DNA of 64,000 nucleotides from Sulfuritalea sp. (GTDB lineage: Bacteria; Pseudomonadota; Gammaproteobacteria; Burkholderiales; Rhodocyclaceae): contig JADJUP010000016.1 in the NCBI GenBank assembly GCA_016716965.1, positions 1 to 64,000 of the forward strand, written 5' to 3'. The position numbers and the translations under genes are program-made. How positions within the stretch are numbered: position 1 is the first letter of the stretch; each line of letters begins with the position of its first letter. Positions 8,325 to 16,784 of this stretch are shown piece after piece. The notes beneath the pieces were generated by a model. The model saw only the letters and a list, made by a program, of their open reading frames with translations, searched no databases and was not told where the DNA came from.

Positions 8325-10976
8325 ATGAGCAGGCAGCATCAGACAGACGTGCACACCGACGCCGAAATCGACGGCGCCGTCTCCCGGGAATTTTCGCTGC
8401 GCTACCTCAGGTTCGCTATTGTCGCCCTGCTGCTGGGCGCAATCGGGTTCCTGGTCATCATTCGCTTCCTGACGCCGGACCAGATTTCGCGGGGCGTCGG
8501 GCCGGCCGCTGGCATCGCGCTGCTGACCACGGTGCTGTACCTGATTTCGCGCGGCCGAACCCATTTGGCGATCAACCTGATGGCGATCGGCTTCTGGTTG
8601 ATCATCACCGTGGTCGCGACGTTCAACGGCGGTTTGCGCGCGTCCATCGTGATCGGATATCCGTTGCTGATCGTCTATGTCGGTTGGCGCATCGGCCTGC
8701 GCGCGGCGGCCGGCGTGACCGGTTTGACGGCGGCGGCGATCATCGGCTTCGTGCTGGCCGAATTGTCCGGAACGCTGCCAGGCTTCCAGAGCACCCCGAT
8801 AGTCATGCATGGGGTGATTCAGGTTCTGTTCGCCAGCCTGGCAACGATCCTGATATTTGCCCTGGTGCGTGCCTACCAGAACCGGCTGCGGGAACTGCGG
8901 ACGCTGGGCAACGACCTCGTCCGCCGCAGCACCGAACTCGAAGCCAACCGTGCCGACCTCAATCGCGCACAGGCCGTGGGCAAGATCGGCAGCTGGATCT
9001 ACGAGATCGACAGCGACAGGATGATCCTCTCGGCGGAGACCTCGCGGATCTTCGGCCTGCCGGAAGGGGTCACCGGAAACCGGGAAAGCTATCTGGCGCG
9101 GACCCATCAGCCCGACCGCGAACCGGTTGCCAGGGCGTGGCAGGAAGCATTGCACGGCGCCAGCTTCGACCAGGAGCACCGCGTGATGATCGGCGAAAAC
9201 ATCCGCTGGGTCCGCCAGAAGGCCGAGTTCGAGTTCGGCCCCGATGGCAGGGCGGTCCGCGCCGTGGGCGTGACGCAGGACATCACCGAACGCAAGGAGA
9301 TCGAGCAGCGCCTGGCCGACCACCAGGCGCACCTTGAGGAACTGGTGGGCGAACGCACCGCCGAGCTGGCCTCGGCGCGGGATGCGGCGGAAGCGGCCAA
9401 CGAGGCGAAGAGCCGTTTCCTCGCCAACATGAGCCACGAGATCCGCACGCCGCTGAACGCCATCATCGGCCTCACGCACATGATGCGGCGCGCGGAGACG
9501 ACGGCGGAACAGGCGGAACGCCTGCGCAAGGTGGACGAGGCGGCGGAACATCTGCTGGCCATCCTCAACGACGTGCTCGACCTGTCGAAGATCGAGGCCG
9601 GCAAGCTCGAACTGGAGCAGACCGATTTTTCCCTGGAGACGGTTCTCGACCATGTCGCTTCGATGAACGCCGCCGCGGCATGCGCCCGCGGACTGGAGAT
9701 CCACCTGGACAGCGGCGAGGTGCCGCGCTGGCTGCGCGGCGATCCGACGCGGCTGCGGCAGGCCCTGTACAACTACCTGAGCAATGCCATCAAGTTCACC
9801 GAACGCGGCAGCGTGACGCTGCGCGCCCGCCTGCTGGAGGAACGTGGCGAGGGCCTGCTGCTGCGTTTCGAAGTGGCGGACACGGGCGTCGGCATCGACG
9901 CGGAAAAGATCGCCGGGCTGTTCCATGCCTTCGAGCAGGCCGACAGTTCGACCACGCGCAAGTACGGCGGCACCGGCCTGGGCCTGGTGATCACGCGCCG
10001 GCTGGCATTGCTGATGGGTGGCGAAGTCGGCGCCGAAAGTACGGTGGGGGTGGGCAGCACGTTCTGGTTTACCGCGCGCCTGCAACGCGGGCTGGGCGTG
10101 ATGCCGGGGGCGGTCACGGCTGTCGGCGAAAGCGCCGAGATCCGCCTGCGGAACCGCCATTCCGGCGCGCGCCTGTTGCTGGCCGAGGACAACGCCGTCA
10201 ATCGCGAAGTGGCGCTCGACCTGCTGCACGCTGCCGGCCTGGATGCCGACATCGCGGTCGATGGTCGCGAAGCTGTCGCCAGGGCGGGTGCCGTCGCCTA
10301 TGACCTGATCCTGATGGACATGCAGATGCCGTATCTGGACGGGCTCGATGCGACGCGGGCCATCCGCAGGCTGCCGGGACGCGAGCGGGTGCCGATCCTG
10401 GCGATGACGGCCAACGCCTTCGACGACGACCGGCGCGCCTGTGCGGCGGCGGGCATGAACGACTTCGTCGCCAAGCCGGTGAATCCGCGCGATCTCTACG
10501 AGATGTTGCTGAAATGGCTGCCGCCCGCCGCATCGGCTTCGACGCAAGCGGCAGCACCGCCGAGCACCGCGCCGGCCCGGCCGCCGCGGACGGCGCATGG
10601 GGCGTTGCCCGAGCTGGCGGCCGTTCCGGGCCTTGACGTCGCGCAGGGCCTGGCCATGACGGAGGGCGACGCCATGTTGTACCGGCGCCTGCTGGAACTG
10701 TTCGTCGATACCCACGCGCAGGATCCGGCGCGGCTGGCCCGGGCCATGGCGGAGCGCGACCTTGGTCCGGTGAAGTCGATGGCTCACGCCCTGAAGAGTG
10801 CGGCGGCGTCGGTGGGCGCCATCGCTGTCGCCGCCACGGCGAAGGCGCTCGACGCGGAACTGCGCCGCGGCGCGCAGGCGGGCGAGGTCGAAGCCGGCGC
10901 CGCGTCCCTCGCGAAGCAACTCACAGCCCTGATCGACGGCCTGCGCCGATCGTTCGTCGAAACGGAACTCAATTGA
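8325..10976 (+). CDS. Hybrid sensor histidine kinase with REC and HPt domains
   Basis: Membrane phosphorelay protein (883 aa from the ATG at 8325; an in-frame ATG at 8259 is possible). Order: hydrophobic segments (about 30-195), coiled coil, PAS domain (about 220-325), HisKA with NMSHEIRTPLN (His about 371), HATPase (NYLSNAIKF, DTGVGID, GTGLGLVI), receiver with phospho-acceptor Asp in LILMDMQMPYLDG (about 663), and C-terminal HPt with MAHALKSAAASVGA (His about 820). The layout resembles BarA-type kinases. The output partner is unknown; other c-di-GMP and HPt genes lie within 8 kb. Confidence 0.93.
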   Translation: MSRQHQTDVHTDAEIDGAVSREFSLRYLRFAIVALLLGAIGFLVIIRFLTPDQISRGVGPAAGIALLTTVLYLISRGRTHLAINLMAIGFWLIITVVATFNGGLRASIVIGYPLLIVYVGWRIGLRAAAGVTGLTAAAIIGFVLAELSGTLPGFQSTPIVMHGVIQVLFASLATILIFALVRAYQNRLRELRTLGNDLVRRSTELEANRADLNRAQAVGKIGSWIYEIDSDRMILSAETSRIFGLPEGVTGNRESYLARTHQPDREPVARAWQEALHGASFDQEHRVMIGENIRWVRQKAEFEFGPDGRAVRAVGVTQDITERKEIEQRLADHQAHLEELVGERTAELASARDAAEAANEAKSRFLANMSHEIRTPLNAIIGLTHMMRRAETTAEQAERLRKVDEAAEHLLAILNDVLDLSKIEAGKLELEQTDFSLETVLDHVASMNAAAACARGLEIHLDSGEVPRWLRGDPTRLRQALYNYLSNAIKFTERGSVTLRARLLEERGEGLLLRFEVADTGVGIDAEKIAGLFHAFEQADSSTTRKYGGTGLGLVITRRLALLMGGEVGAESTVGVGSTFWFTARLQRGLGVMPGAVTAVGESAEIRLRNRHSGARLLLAEDNAVNREVALDLLHAAGLDADIAVDGREAVARAGAVAYDLILMDMQMPYLDGLDATRAIRRLPGRERVPILAMTANAFDDDRRACAAAGMNDFVAKPVNPRDLYEMLLKWLPPAASASTQAAAPPSTAPARPPRTAHGALPELAAVPGLDVAQGLAMTEGDAMLYRRLLELFVDTHAQDPARLARAMAERDLGPVKSMAHALKSAAASVGAIAVAATAKALDAELRRGAQAGEVEAGAASLAKQLTALIDGLRRSFVETELN

Positions 10977-11014
10977 TGCCGCCGCATCGGGTGCCGCGCA
11001 GGACGATGCGATAG

Positions 11015-13009
11015 ATGGCGCGCGAAGAACACCATCCGGCCCTGGCGCCCAAACCGTCGGCGGACGAACTGGTCGCCGGCATTGCCGTCGGCGACATTCC
11101 GCTGCCGGATTTCATCAGCATGGATGACACCGGCGTACGGGTCAATGTCGCGCTCATGGACGAGCCCGCGCAAATGCAGCGCTTCGTCGACCGCGTCTTC
11201 AGCGCCGGGGCCTGCTTTGTCGGCCTCGATCATGACGCGCTGGAGCGCCTGTTGTATGCGGCTGCGCCATCGCAAGCGGGCACCGGAAAGCGTCCGCCGC
11301 TGCGCATCGCGGACGCACTTGCCGCCTTTGCGCCGGAACGCCGCGCGCTTTACAAGGCAGCAAAGCCGATCGACGGCGGCGCCCGGATCGAATACCTTTT
11401 CGAGCCGGCCAGGCTGGAGCGCGTGGTCGAGATGCCCCTATTCGGCGATCCGGACGAAAGCGGCCGGCCGGTGATCACCGGCTACGAAAAGCAGCTCCGC
11501 ATGGAGCCGACCAGGCTCGACGTCGACGAATTCGTCGCCGCGATGTGGCCCCAGGGCATCCGCAGCGGCATCGACATCGCGGCGGTGCGCGCCGCGATCG
11601 CGTCCGGGCGCGTGGAGCGGGTCGTCGTCGCACGCCGCATCGATCCAACGCCCGGCGCCGATGCGTCGGTGCAGGAGCAGACCGAGCTGCTGCATCGCGA
11701 CGATTCGCCGTCGATACTGCCCAGCGGCAAGATGGACCTGCGCCATTTCAAGAACCATTTTCCGCAGGTGTCCGCCGGCACCTGCCTGCTGCAGAAGCAG
11801 CCGCGCAGGCTTGGCGAACCGGGTCTCGACACGGACGGCACGGTACTGGAGCCCGAACTGCCGCGCGACTTCGAGCTGGAAGACATGGCCGGTCCCGGCA
11901 CCCGCGTCGAACGCACGGCCAAGGGGGAATTCCTGGTTGCGGCACGCGGCGGTTTCCTCAACATCGACAAGAAGACGCACCAGATCTCGATCACCGACAA
12001 GATCGTCAATCGCGAAGGCATCAGCCAGCGCACCACCGGCGACCTGCAACTGGTCGGCGACGAATACGAGGAACACGGCGAGGTGCAGGAACGGCGCCAG
12101 GTGGAAGGCCGCCACATGGCTTTCCATGCCGACGTTTTCGGCGAGATCGTTTCCAGCGGCGGCAATGTGCATCTGCACGCCAACCTGGCCGGCGGCACGG
12201 TGAGGAACCCGGGCGGCGTGACCCGCATCGACGGCCGCATCTCGCAGGCGGTGATCGAAGCGCGTGGCGGCGAGCTGCAGGCCAGCCATGCCGAAGGCAG
12301 CACCCTGGTTGCCGGCACGGTGCGGATCGGCCGCGCGATCGCCTGCGACATCGTGGCCGAGGAGGTCGAGGTCGACGAAGCCCTGGGCTGCACCATCGCC
12401 GCGCGCCGCGTCCGCATCGCGCGCTGCGGGGCGCGGCGCGATACCGAAACCCTGCTCACGATCTGCATTCCGGATTATGCCGAGCTCGACAAGCGCCGCG
12501 CCGAGCAGGAGAAGGAGGTCGGCGCCATCAAGAAAAGGCTCGCCGGCAAGCAGCAATCGCTCGATGCCTGCATGGCAGCCGGCGAGGTGCGCAACTACCT
12601 TGCCGCCGCAAAGCGCATCCACGACGGCGGCATTACGCTCAACGAAGCCCAGGCAGCGCAGTGGCGGCAGATGACGCAGAAGGTCGCCGGTCCGCTGGCC
12701 GAGATCCAGGCGCTGCGCCAGGAAATCGAAAAACTCGAAGCCACGCTCGCGGCGCCGAACGGGCAGCTGGCCGAAATCGACGCGCAGCGCAAGCAGGCCG
12801 GCGCGGGCATTGGTTGCGAGGTGTCGCAGGTGGTCGGCGAGGTGGCGGTGCACACTGCCGCGATCGCGCCGGGGGCCGCGGTATTCGGCGCCATCGAGAC
12901 GGCGAAGCTGAAGCAGGCGCTGCGCGACACCCGCATCGTGCGCCAGCGCCTGTTCCGCGCCACGACGGGCAGCTTTAGCTGGAGCTGGAAACCGCCCGCG
13001 GCGACTTGA
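11015..13009 (+). CDS. FapA/DUF342 family protein
   Basis: Large protein (664 aa) with the DUF342 signature: an N-terminal domain; a polymer-forming beta-helix region (about 330-490) with repeats such as HADVFGEIVSSGGNVH and IEARGGELQASHAEGS; and a coiled-coil region (about 490-590, AELDKRRAEQEKEVGAIKKR). Members are flagellar or surface-assembly-associated regulators of uncertain mechanism. It follows the histidine kinase by 38 bp, so co-transcription is plausible. Its last 35 bp overlap the 3' end of the convergent EamA gene. Confidence 0.85.
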   Translation: MAREEHHPALAPKPSADELVAGIAVGDIPLPDFISMDDTGVRVNVALMDEPAQMQRFVDRVFSAGACFVGLDHDALERLLYAAAPSQAGTGKRPPLRIADALAAFAPERRALYKAAKPIDGGARIEYLFEPARLERVVEMPLFGDPDESGRPVITGYEKQLRMEPTRLDVDEFVAAMWPQGIRSGIDIAAVRAAIASGRVERVVVARRIDPTPGADASVQEQTELLHRDDSPSILPSGKMDLRHFKNHFPQVSAGTCLLQKQPRRLGEPGLDTDGTVLEPELPRDFELEDMAGPGTRVERTAKGEFLVAARGGFLNIDKKTHQISITDKIVNREGISQRTTGDLQLVGDEYEEHGEVQERRQVEGRHMAFHADVFGEIVSSGGNVHLHANLAGGTVRNPGGVTRIDGRISQAVIEARGGELQASHAEGSTLVAGTVRIGRAIACDIVAEEVEVDEALGCTIAARRVRIARCGARRDTETLLTICIPDYAELDKRRAEQEKEVGAIKKRLAGKQQSLDACMAAGEVRNYLAAAKRIHDGGITLNEAQAAQWRQMTQKVAGPLAEIQALRQEIEKLEATLAAPNGQLAEIDAQRKQAGAGIGCEVSQVVGEVAVHTAAIAPGAAVFGAIETAKLKQALRDTRIVRQRLFRATTGSFSWSWKPPAAT

Positions 13010-13880
13010 ACATTTCGTTGGCGGCCAGCGCCGCCAGCACCAGGGCGCCGCCCGCCAGCGTGCTGCCGGCCGGTACCTCGCCGGCGCCGAGCCAGGCCAG
13101 CAGCACGCCGAATATCACTTCGAGCAGTGCCAGCAGCGCGATCTCCGGCGCCGGCAGTTCGCGGCTCAGGCGCACCACCAGCAGGCAGGGTATCGCCAGT
13201 TGCACCGTGCCGAGCAGGGCCAGCAAACCGATGTCGTGCGTGGATGCCTGCAGCGGCCAGGCCAGCGGCAGCGTGACGGCCGCCGAGAGCACGGCGCCTA
13301 GCAGCACCGCCGGCAGCATGTCCTGCCTTGCTCCGCTCGCCTCTGCGGCGCCCGCGCGCTGCTGCAGCAGCGTGAAATTCGCCGAGGACGCCAGCGGCAC
13401 GCCCAGCGCCACCAGGCTGCCCAGCAGCGAGGCGCCCGAAGTGGTGTTGCTGGCGGCCTCGGCGCCGAACATCCAGGCGATGCCCAGGCCGGCGACGCCG
13501 ATTGCGATCCAGGTTCGCGCCGGCAAACGGTGGCCGAGGAACAGGCGCGCCGCCAGCGCGGTCAGCAGCGGTCCGATAGCCATCGCCACCAGCACGTTGG
13601 CGACGCTGGTCAGGGTCAGCGCGATCATGAAGGCGGTGTACATCACCGCCCAGCACAGGCCGGAAAACCAGATCACGCGGTTGCCGGCGAGGATGTCGCG
13701 CCACAGCGCCGCGCCGCGCAGCGGAACCAGCAGGACCAGCAGCGCGAGCGCATTGAACAGGCTGCGCCAGAAGGTGACCTCGAAGCTGCGCGCGGCATCG
13801 AGGTGGCGCGTGACGACGCCGGCGATGCTCCACAGCAGCGTGGCCAGCACCATCAGCGCCACCGCGCGTCCGTGCGACAT
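12975..13880 (-). CDS. EamA/DMT-family transporter
   Basis: Ten-helix drug/metabolite transporter with two EamA repeats. Repeat 1 has SIAGVVTRHLDAARSFEVTFWR; repeat 2 ends with LLALLEVIFGVLLAWLGAGEVP. The start MSHGRAVALMVLATLLWS (13880) is preferred because the first helix follows directly; ATGs at 13898 and 13934 are in frame and would overlap the upstream sirtuin's end only in the latter case. Export of a metabolite is likely; substrate unknown. Confidence 0.88.
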   Translation of the reverse strand: MSHGRAVALMVLATLLWSIAGVVTRHLDAARSFEVTFWRSLFNALALLVLLVPLRGAALWRDILAGNRVIWFSGLCWAVMYTAFMIALTLTSVANVLVAMAIGPLLTALAARLFLGHRLPARTWIAIGVAGLGIAWMFGAEAASNTTSGASLLGSLVALGVPLASSANFTLLQQRAGAAEASGARQDMLPAVLLGAVLSAAVTLPLAWPLQASTHDIGLLALLGTVQLAIPCLLVVRLSRELPAPEIALLALLEVIFGVLLAWLGAGEVPAGSTLAGGALVLAALAANEMFKSPRAVSSSS

Positions 13881-13930
13881 GCCGTTGCTGCCCTGCATGC
13901 CGTACCGCCACCGCCGACTTTGCGCCTGCT

Positions 13931-14845
13931 TCATGCCTGGCCCGAAAGTCGGCGCCGGTGATACGGCACCGCCGCGATGTCCGGCGCCTCGCGCAGCCGC
14001 AAGGCATGCAGGAACTCGCCGCAATCCCGTTCCACCTTGGCTTCCAGCAGGTGGTCGGCGCGCGTCCTGCCCTGGTTGATCGCCATCACCGGCCTGCCTT
14101 GGCGGCGGGCATGTTCGACGAAGCGGAATCCCGAATAGACCATCAGCGACGAGCCGATCACCAGCAGGCCCGGCGCCGCATCGATCGCCGCCATGACGGC
14201 GTCTACGCGGGGCCGCGGCACGCTGTCGCCGAAGAACACCACGTCCGGCTTGAGCAGGCCGCCGCAGGCGGGACAGTCGGGGACGTGGAATCCGTCGGCC
14301 AGCGCCTCGGCCACGTCGGCGTCGCCATCGGGCGCGGCACGTGGCACCGCGGCGGCGAGGCCGGGATTGGCCGCATCCAGCCATTCCTGCACCAGTGCGC
14401 GCGAATGCCGCCGGTCGCAGGCGAGGCAGACCACCTTATCCAGCGCGCCGTGAAGTTCCAGCACGTCGCGGCTGCCCGCCTTCTGGTGCAGGCCATCGAC
14501 ATTCTGGGTGACCACCAGCGCGACCCGGTCGAGGCTTTCGAAATGCGCCAGGGCGCGATGGCCGATGCCGGGCTCTGCCCGGGCCACCACCGGCCAGCCG
14601 AAAAAGCTGCGCAGCCAGTAGCGTCGGCGCGTGGCGGCGGAGCGCAGGAAGTCCTGGTGGTCGATCGGCTGCACGCGCTTCCAGCGGCCCTCGCGATCGC
14701 GGTAGTCGGGGATGCCGCAGGCGGTGCTGAGGCCGGCGCCGGTGAGTACCACCAGGTCGCCGCGGTCGAGCAGCGCGCTTACCTTCCGTTCATCCGCCCC
14801 CAGGCCGGCCCCGGGGATTTCGCCGGCGTCAGGTAGGACCGCCAT
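13931..14845 (-). CDS. Sir2-family NAD-dependent protein deacylase
   Basis: Sirtuin (304 aa) removing acyl groups from lysines with NAD+ consumption. Visible: NAD-binding GAGLSTACGIPDYR, TQNVDGLHQKAG, catalytic His in LELHGAL, a zinc site from two Cys pairs (CLAC and CPAC), and IGSSLMVYSGFRF. It resembles the SIRT4-like bacterial class. Its 5' end overlaps the 3' end of the HDOD-GGDEF gene by 17 bp. The C-terminal residues VPYHRRRL are encoded on the complement of a dispersed-repeat copy (13945-13968). Confidence 0.92.
   Translation of the reverse strand: MAVLPDAGEIPGAGLGADERKVSALLDRGDLVVLTGAGLSTACGIPDYRDREGRWKRVQPIDHQDFLRSAATRRRYWLRSFFGWPVVARAEPGIGHRALAHFESLDRVALVVTQNVDGLHQKAGSRDVLELHGALDKVVCLACDRRHSRALVQEWLDAANPGLAAAVPRAAPDGDADVAEALADGFHVPDCPACGGLLKPDVVFFGDSVPRPRVDAVMAAIDAAPGLLVIGSSLMVYSGFRFVEHARRQGRPVMAINQGRTRADHLLEAKVERDCGEFLHALRLREAPDIAAVPYHRRRLSGQA
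13945..13968 (+). repeat. Dispersed 24-bp repeat, copy 3
   Basis: AAAGTCGGCGC + CGGTGAT + ACGGCA, overlapping the sirtuin C-terminus (antisense to it). Confidence 0.8.
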
Positions 14846-16784
14846 GTACCTTGCCGCCGGAATGGACCCAGCTCTGGTTGCGTCCGCCGTGCTTCGCGCC
14901 GTACAGCGCCTTGTCCGCCGCGCTGACCAGTGCGCCGGCATCCGGCATTTCCGCTTCCTTGCAGGCCACGCCGAGGCTGATGGAGATTCGCAGGGTGGTT
15001 GCGCCGACCGTGATGCCGGTCGTGTCGACTGCCCGCCGCAGGCGTTCTGCGGCCAGGTAGGCCGACGACAGGTTGGCATTCGGGCAGATGACGAGGAACT
15101 CCTCGCCGCCCAGGCGGCAGATCTGGTCGCCATTGCGCACCGTGCCGCGTATCACCTTGCCGACCTCGCTCAGCACCTTGTCGCCGACGGCGTGGCCGTG
15201 CGTGTCATTGATGCTCTTGAAACGGTCGATGTCCAGCATCAGCACCGCCAAGCCATGGCCGGAACGGGTCGCGGCGCTCCACATCTGGTCGAGCACGCCC
15301 AGTCCGGCGCGCCGGTTCGGCAGGCCGGTCAGCAGGTCGGTCAGGGCGACGTGCTGCAGTTTGCGATTGCTGATGGCCAGGTCGGCGGCGAACTGCTTGA
15401 GCTGGGCCCGGTCCTTTTCCCAGGCTTCGAGAAGCTGCACGTAATGCAGCGCGGCGCGCATGCGCGCACGCAGGGAGCGGACATTCACCGGCTTGACGAC
15501 ATAGTCGTCCACCCCGGCTTCGAAGGCATGGACGATGTCCTCGTCGGTTTCGACGCCGGTCAGCATGATCACGTACATCGACTGGCCCCATTCGGTGGCG
15601 CGCAGCGCGCGACAGAATTCGACGCCGTCCATCACGGGCATGTGCCAGTCGGTGATGATGATGCGCGGCATCGTCTCCAGGGCCATGGCCATGGCTTCGC
15701 GGCCGTTGCCGGCGGAAAGCACCTTGCGTCCGACGATGTTGCCCAGCACCGCTTCCATCATGGCCCGCGTGGCGCGGTCGTCTTCCACCAGCAGCACGCG
15801 CATCGGCGGATAGGCGGCCTGTTCCTCCTCGATCCTGGGCGCGGCCGCCGCCATGGCGGCGAAGGGCGGCAATGCCGCGACGGGCACCGCCAGCAGCTTG
15901 GCCCACTCCTGCCATTCGGCGACGATGGCGTCGACCAGCTTGCCGTGATCGACGGCGTCGAGCCCGAGGCGGCCGCCCAGCAGCAGCAGTTCGGGGACCA
16001 TGCCGGCGCGCAGCGCCTGCGGCGCCAGCGCCATGTCGGCGAGGCGCTTGGCATGGTGGAACAGGTGCGCCAGCAGGTATGGCCGCGACCCGTCGCTGTA
16101 TCCGGCGGCGTCGGGATTTTCGTGGTGGTAGGCGGGTTCGATCAGGTTGGACGGAAAGCCGCAGTCGGCGAGGATGACGGCGGTGAATTCGTTGTGGTCG
16201 GCCTGCAGGTGTTCGCGTTCCAGGGCCGCCAGTTGCGTCGGGTCGGTGCATTGTTCGAGCAGTGCCGAGTACTCCGCGGGGTGCACCGTCGCCAGCGCAA
16301 GGCAACCGATGCGTGCCAGCAGGCCGCAGGCAAAAAGTTCGTCGCTGCCCTTGACGCGGCCGACCGATCCGAGGGCGCGCATCGTCACCGCCATCAGCAG
16401 CGAGTGCGACCAGTAGGCGGTGTAATCGAAGGCCTTGCAGGGTCCGTTCGGATACTGGTCGACCAGCGAAAATCCCATCGCGAGCTGGTGCACCGTATTC
16501 AGGCCGAGCCGCATCACCGCGTCGGAAATCGAGGCGGCCGACCGCCCCCTGCCGGCCGCGGAATTGGCCAGGCGCAGCAGGCGGCCCGTAAGCGCCGGAT
16601 CGCTTTGCACGACGCGGGCGATCTCGTCCGTCGTCACGTCCGCCTGGCGACAGCTTTCCATGATCGCCAGCGCGACGCCCTTGGGGCTGGGCAAGCGACC
16701 GCTGGCGCGCAGCTGCTCGATCTTGAGCAGGGATTCGGGGTGCCGGCCCGTCGCCGCGCCCGGGACTGGTGCCTTGTCGTTCAT
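14829..16784 (-). CDS. HDOD - receiver - GGDEF diguanylate cyclase
   Basis: Signalling protein of 651 aa. An N-terminal HDOD domain (about 15-290; LLRLANSA, LGLNTVHQLAMGFSL) is followed by a receiver (about 328-450; phospho-Asp in IIITDWHMPVMDG, Lys in YVVKPVN). The C-terminal GGDEF domain has an intact active site R-L-G-G-E-E-F and the DIDRFKSINDTHGH metal-binding motif. It probably makes c-di-GMP when phosphorylated. ATG overlaps the upstream stop (ATGA), so it is translationally coupled to the REC-GGDEF-EAL gene. Confidence 0.93.
   Translation of the reverse strand: MNDKAPVPGAATGRHPESLLKIEQLRASGRLPSPKGVALAIMESCRQADVTTDEIARVVQSDPALTGRLLRLANSAAGRGRSAASISDAVMRLGLNTVHQLAMGFSLVDQYPNGPCKAFDYTAYWSHSLLMAVTMRALGSVGRVKGSDELFACGLLARIGCLALATVHPAEYSALLEQCTDPTQLAALEREHLQADHNEFTAVILADCGFPSNLIEPAYHHENPDAAGYSDGSRPYLLAHLFHHAKRLADMALAPQALRAGMVPELLLLGGRLGLDAVDHGKLVDAIVAEWQEWAKLLAVPVAALPPFAAMAAAAPRIEEEQAAYPPMRVLLVEDDRATRAMMEAVLGNIVGRKVLSAGNGREAMAMALETMPRIIITDWHMPVMDGVEFCRALRATEWGQSMYVIMLTGVETDEDIVHAFEAGVDDYVVKPVNVRSLRARMRAALHYVQLLEAWEKDRAQLKQFAADLAISNRKLQHVALTDLLTGLPNRRAGLGVLDQMWSAATRSGHGLAVLMLDIDRFKSINDTHGHAVGDKVLSEVGKVIRGTVRNGDQICRLGGEEFLVICPNANLSSAYLAAERLRRAVDTTGITVGATTLRISISLGVACKEAEMPDAGALVSAADKALYGAKHGGRNQSWVHSGGKVHGGPT

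Noticed and set aside
10023..10046. GAAGTCGGCGCCGAAAGTACGGTG in the hybrid kinase resembles the dispersed repeat.
   Set aside because: It encodes G-E-V-G-A-E-S-T-V-G-V-G-S-T-F, the conserved ATP-lid region of histidine kinases, so the match is explained by protein conservation.
558..10919. Very long antisense frames, for example 558-2840 and 7632-10919 on the minus strand.
   Set aside because: High-GC shadows of fadE and the hybrid kinase: Arg/His/Gly-rich, no domains, and fully overlapped by recognised genes.
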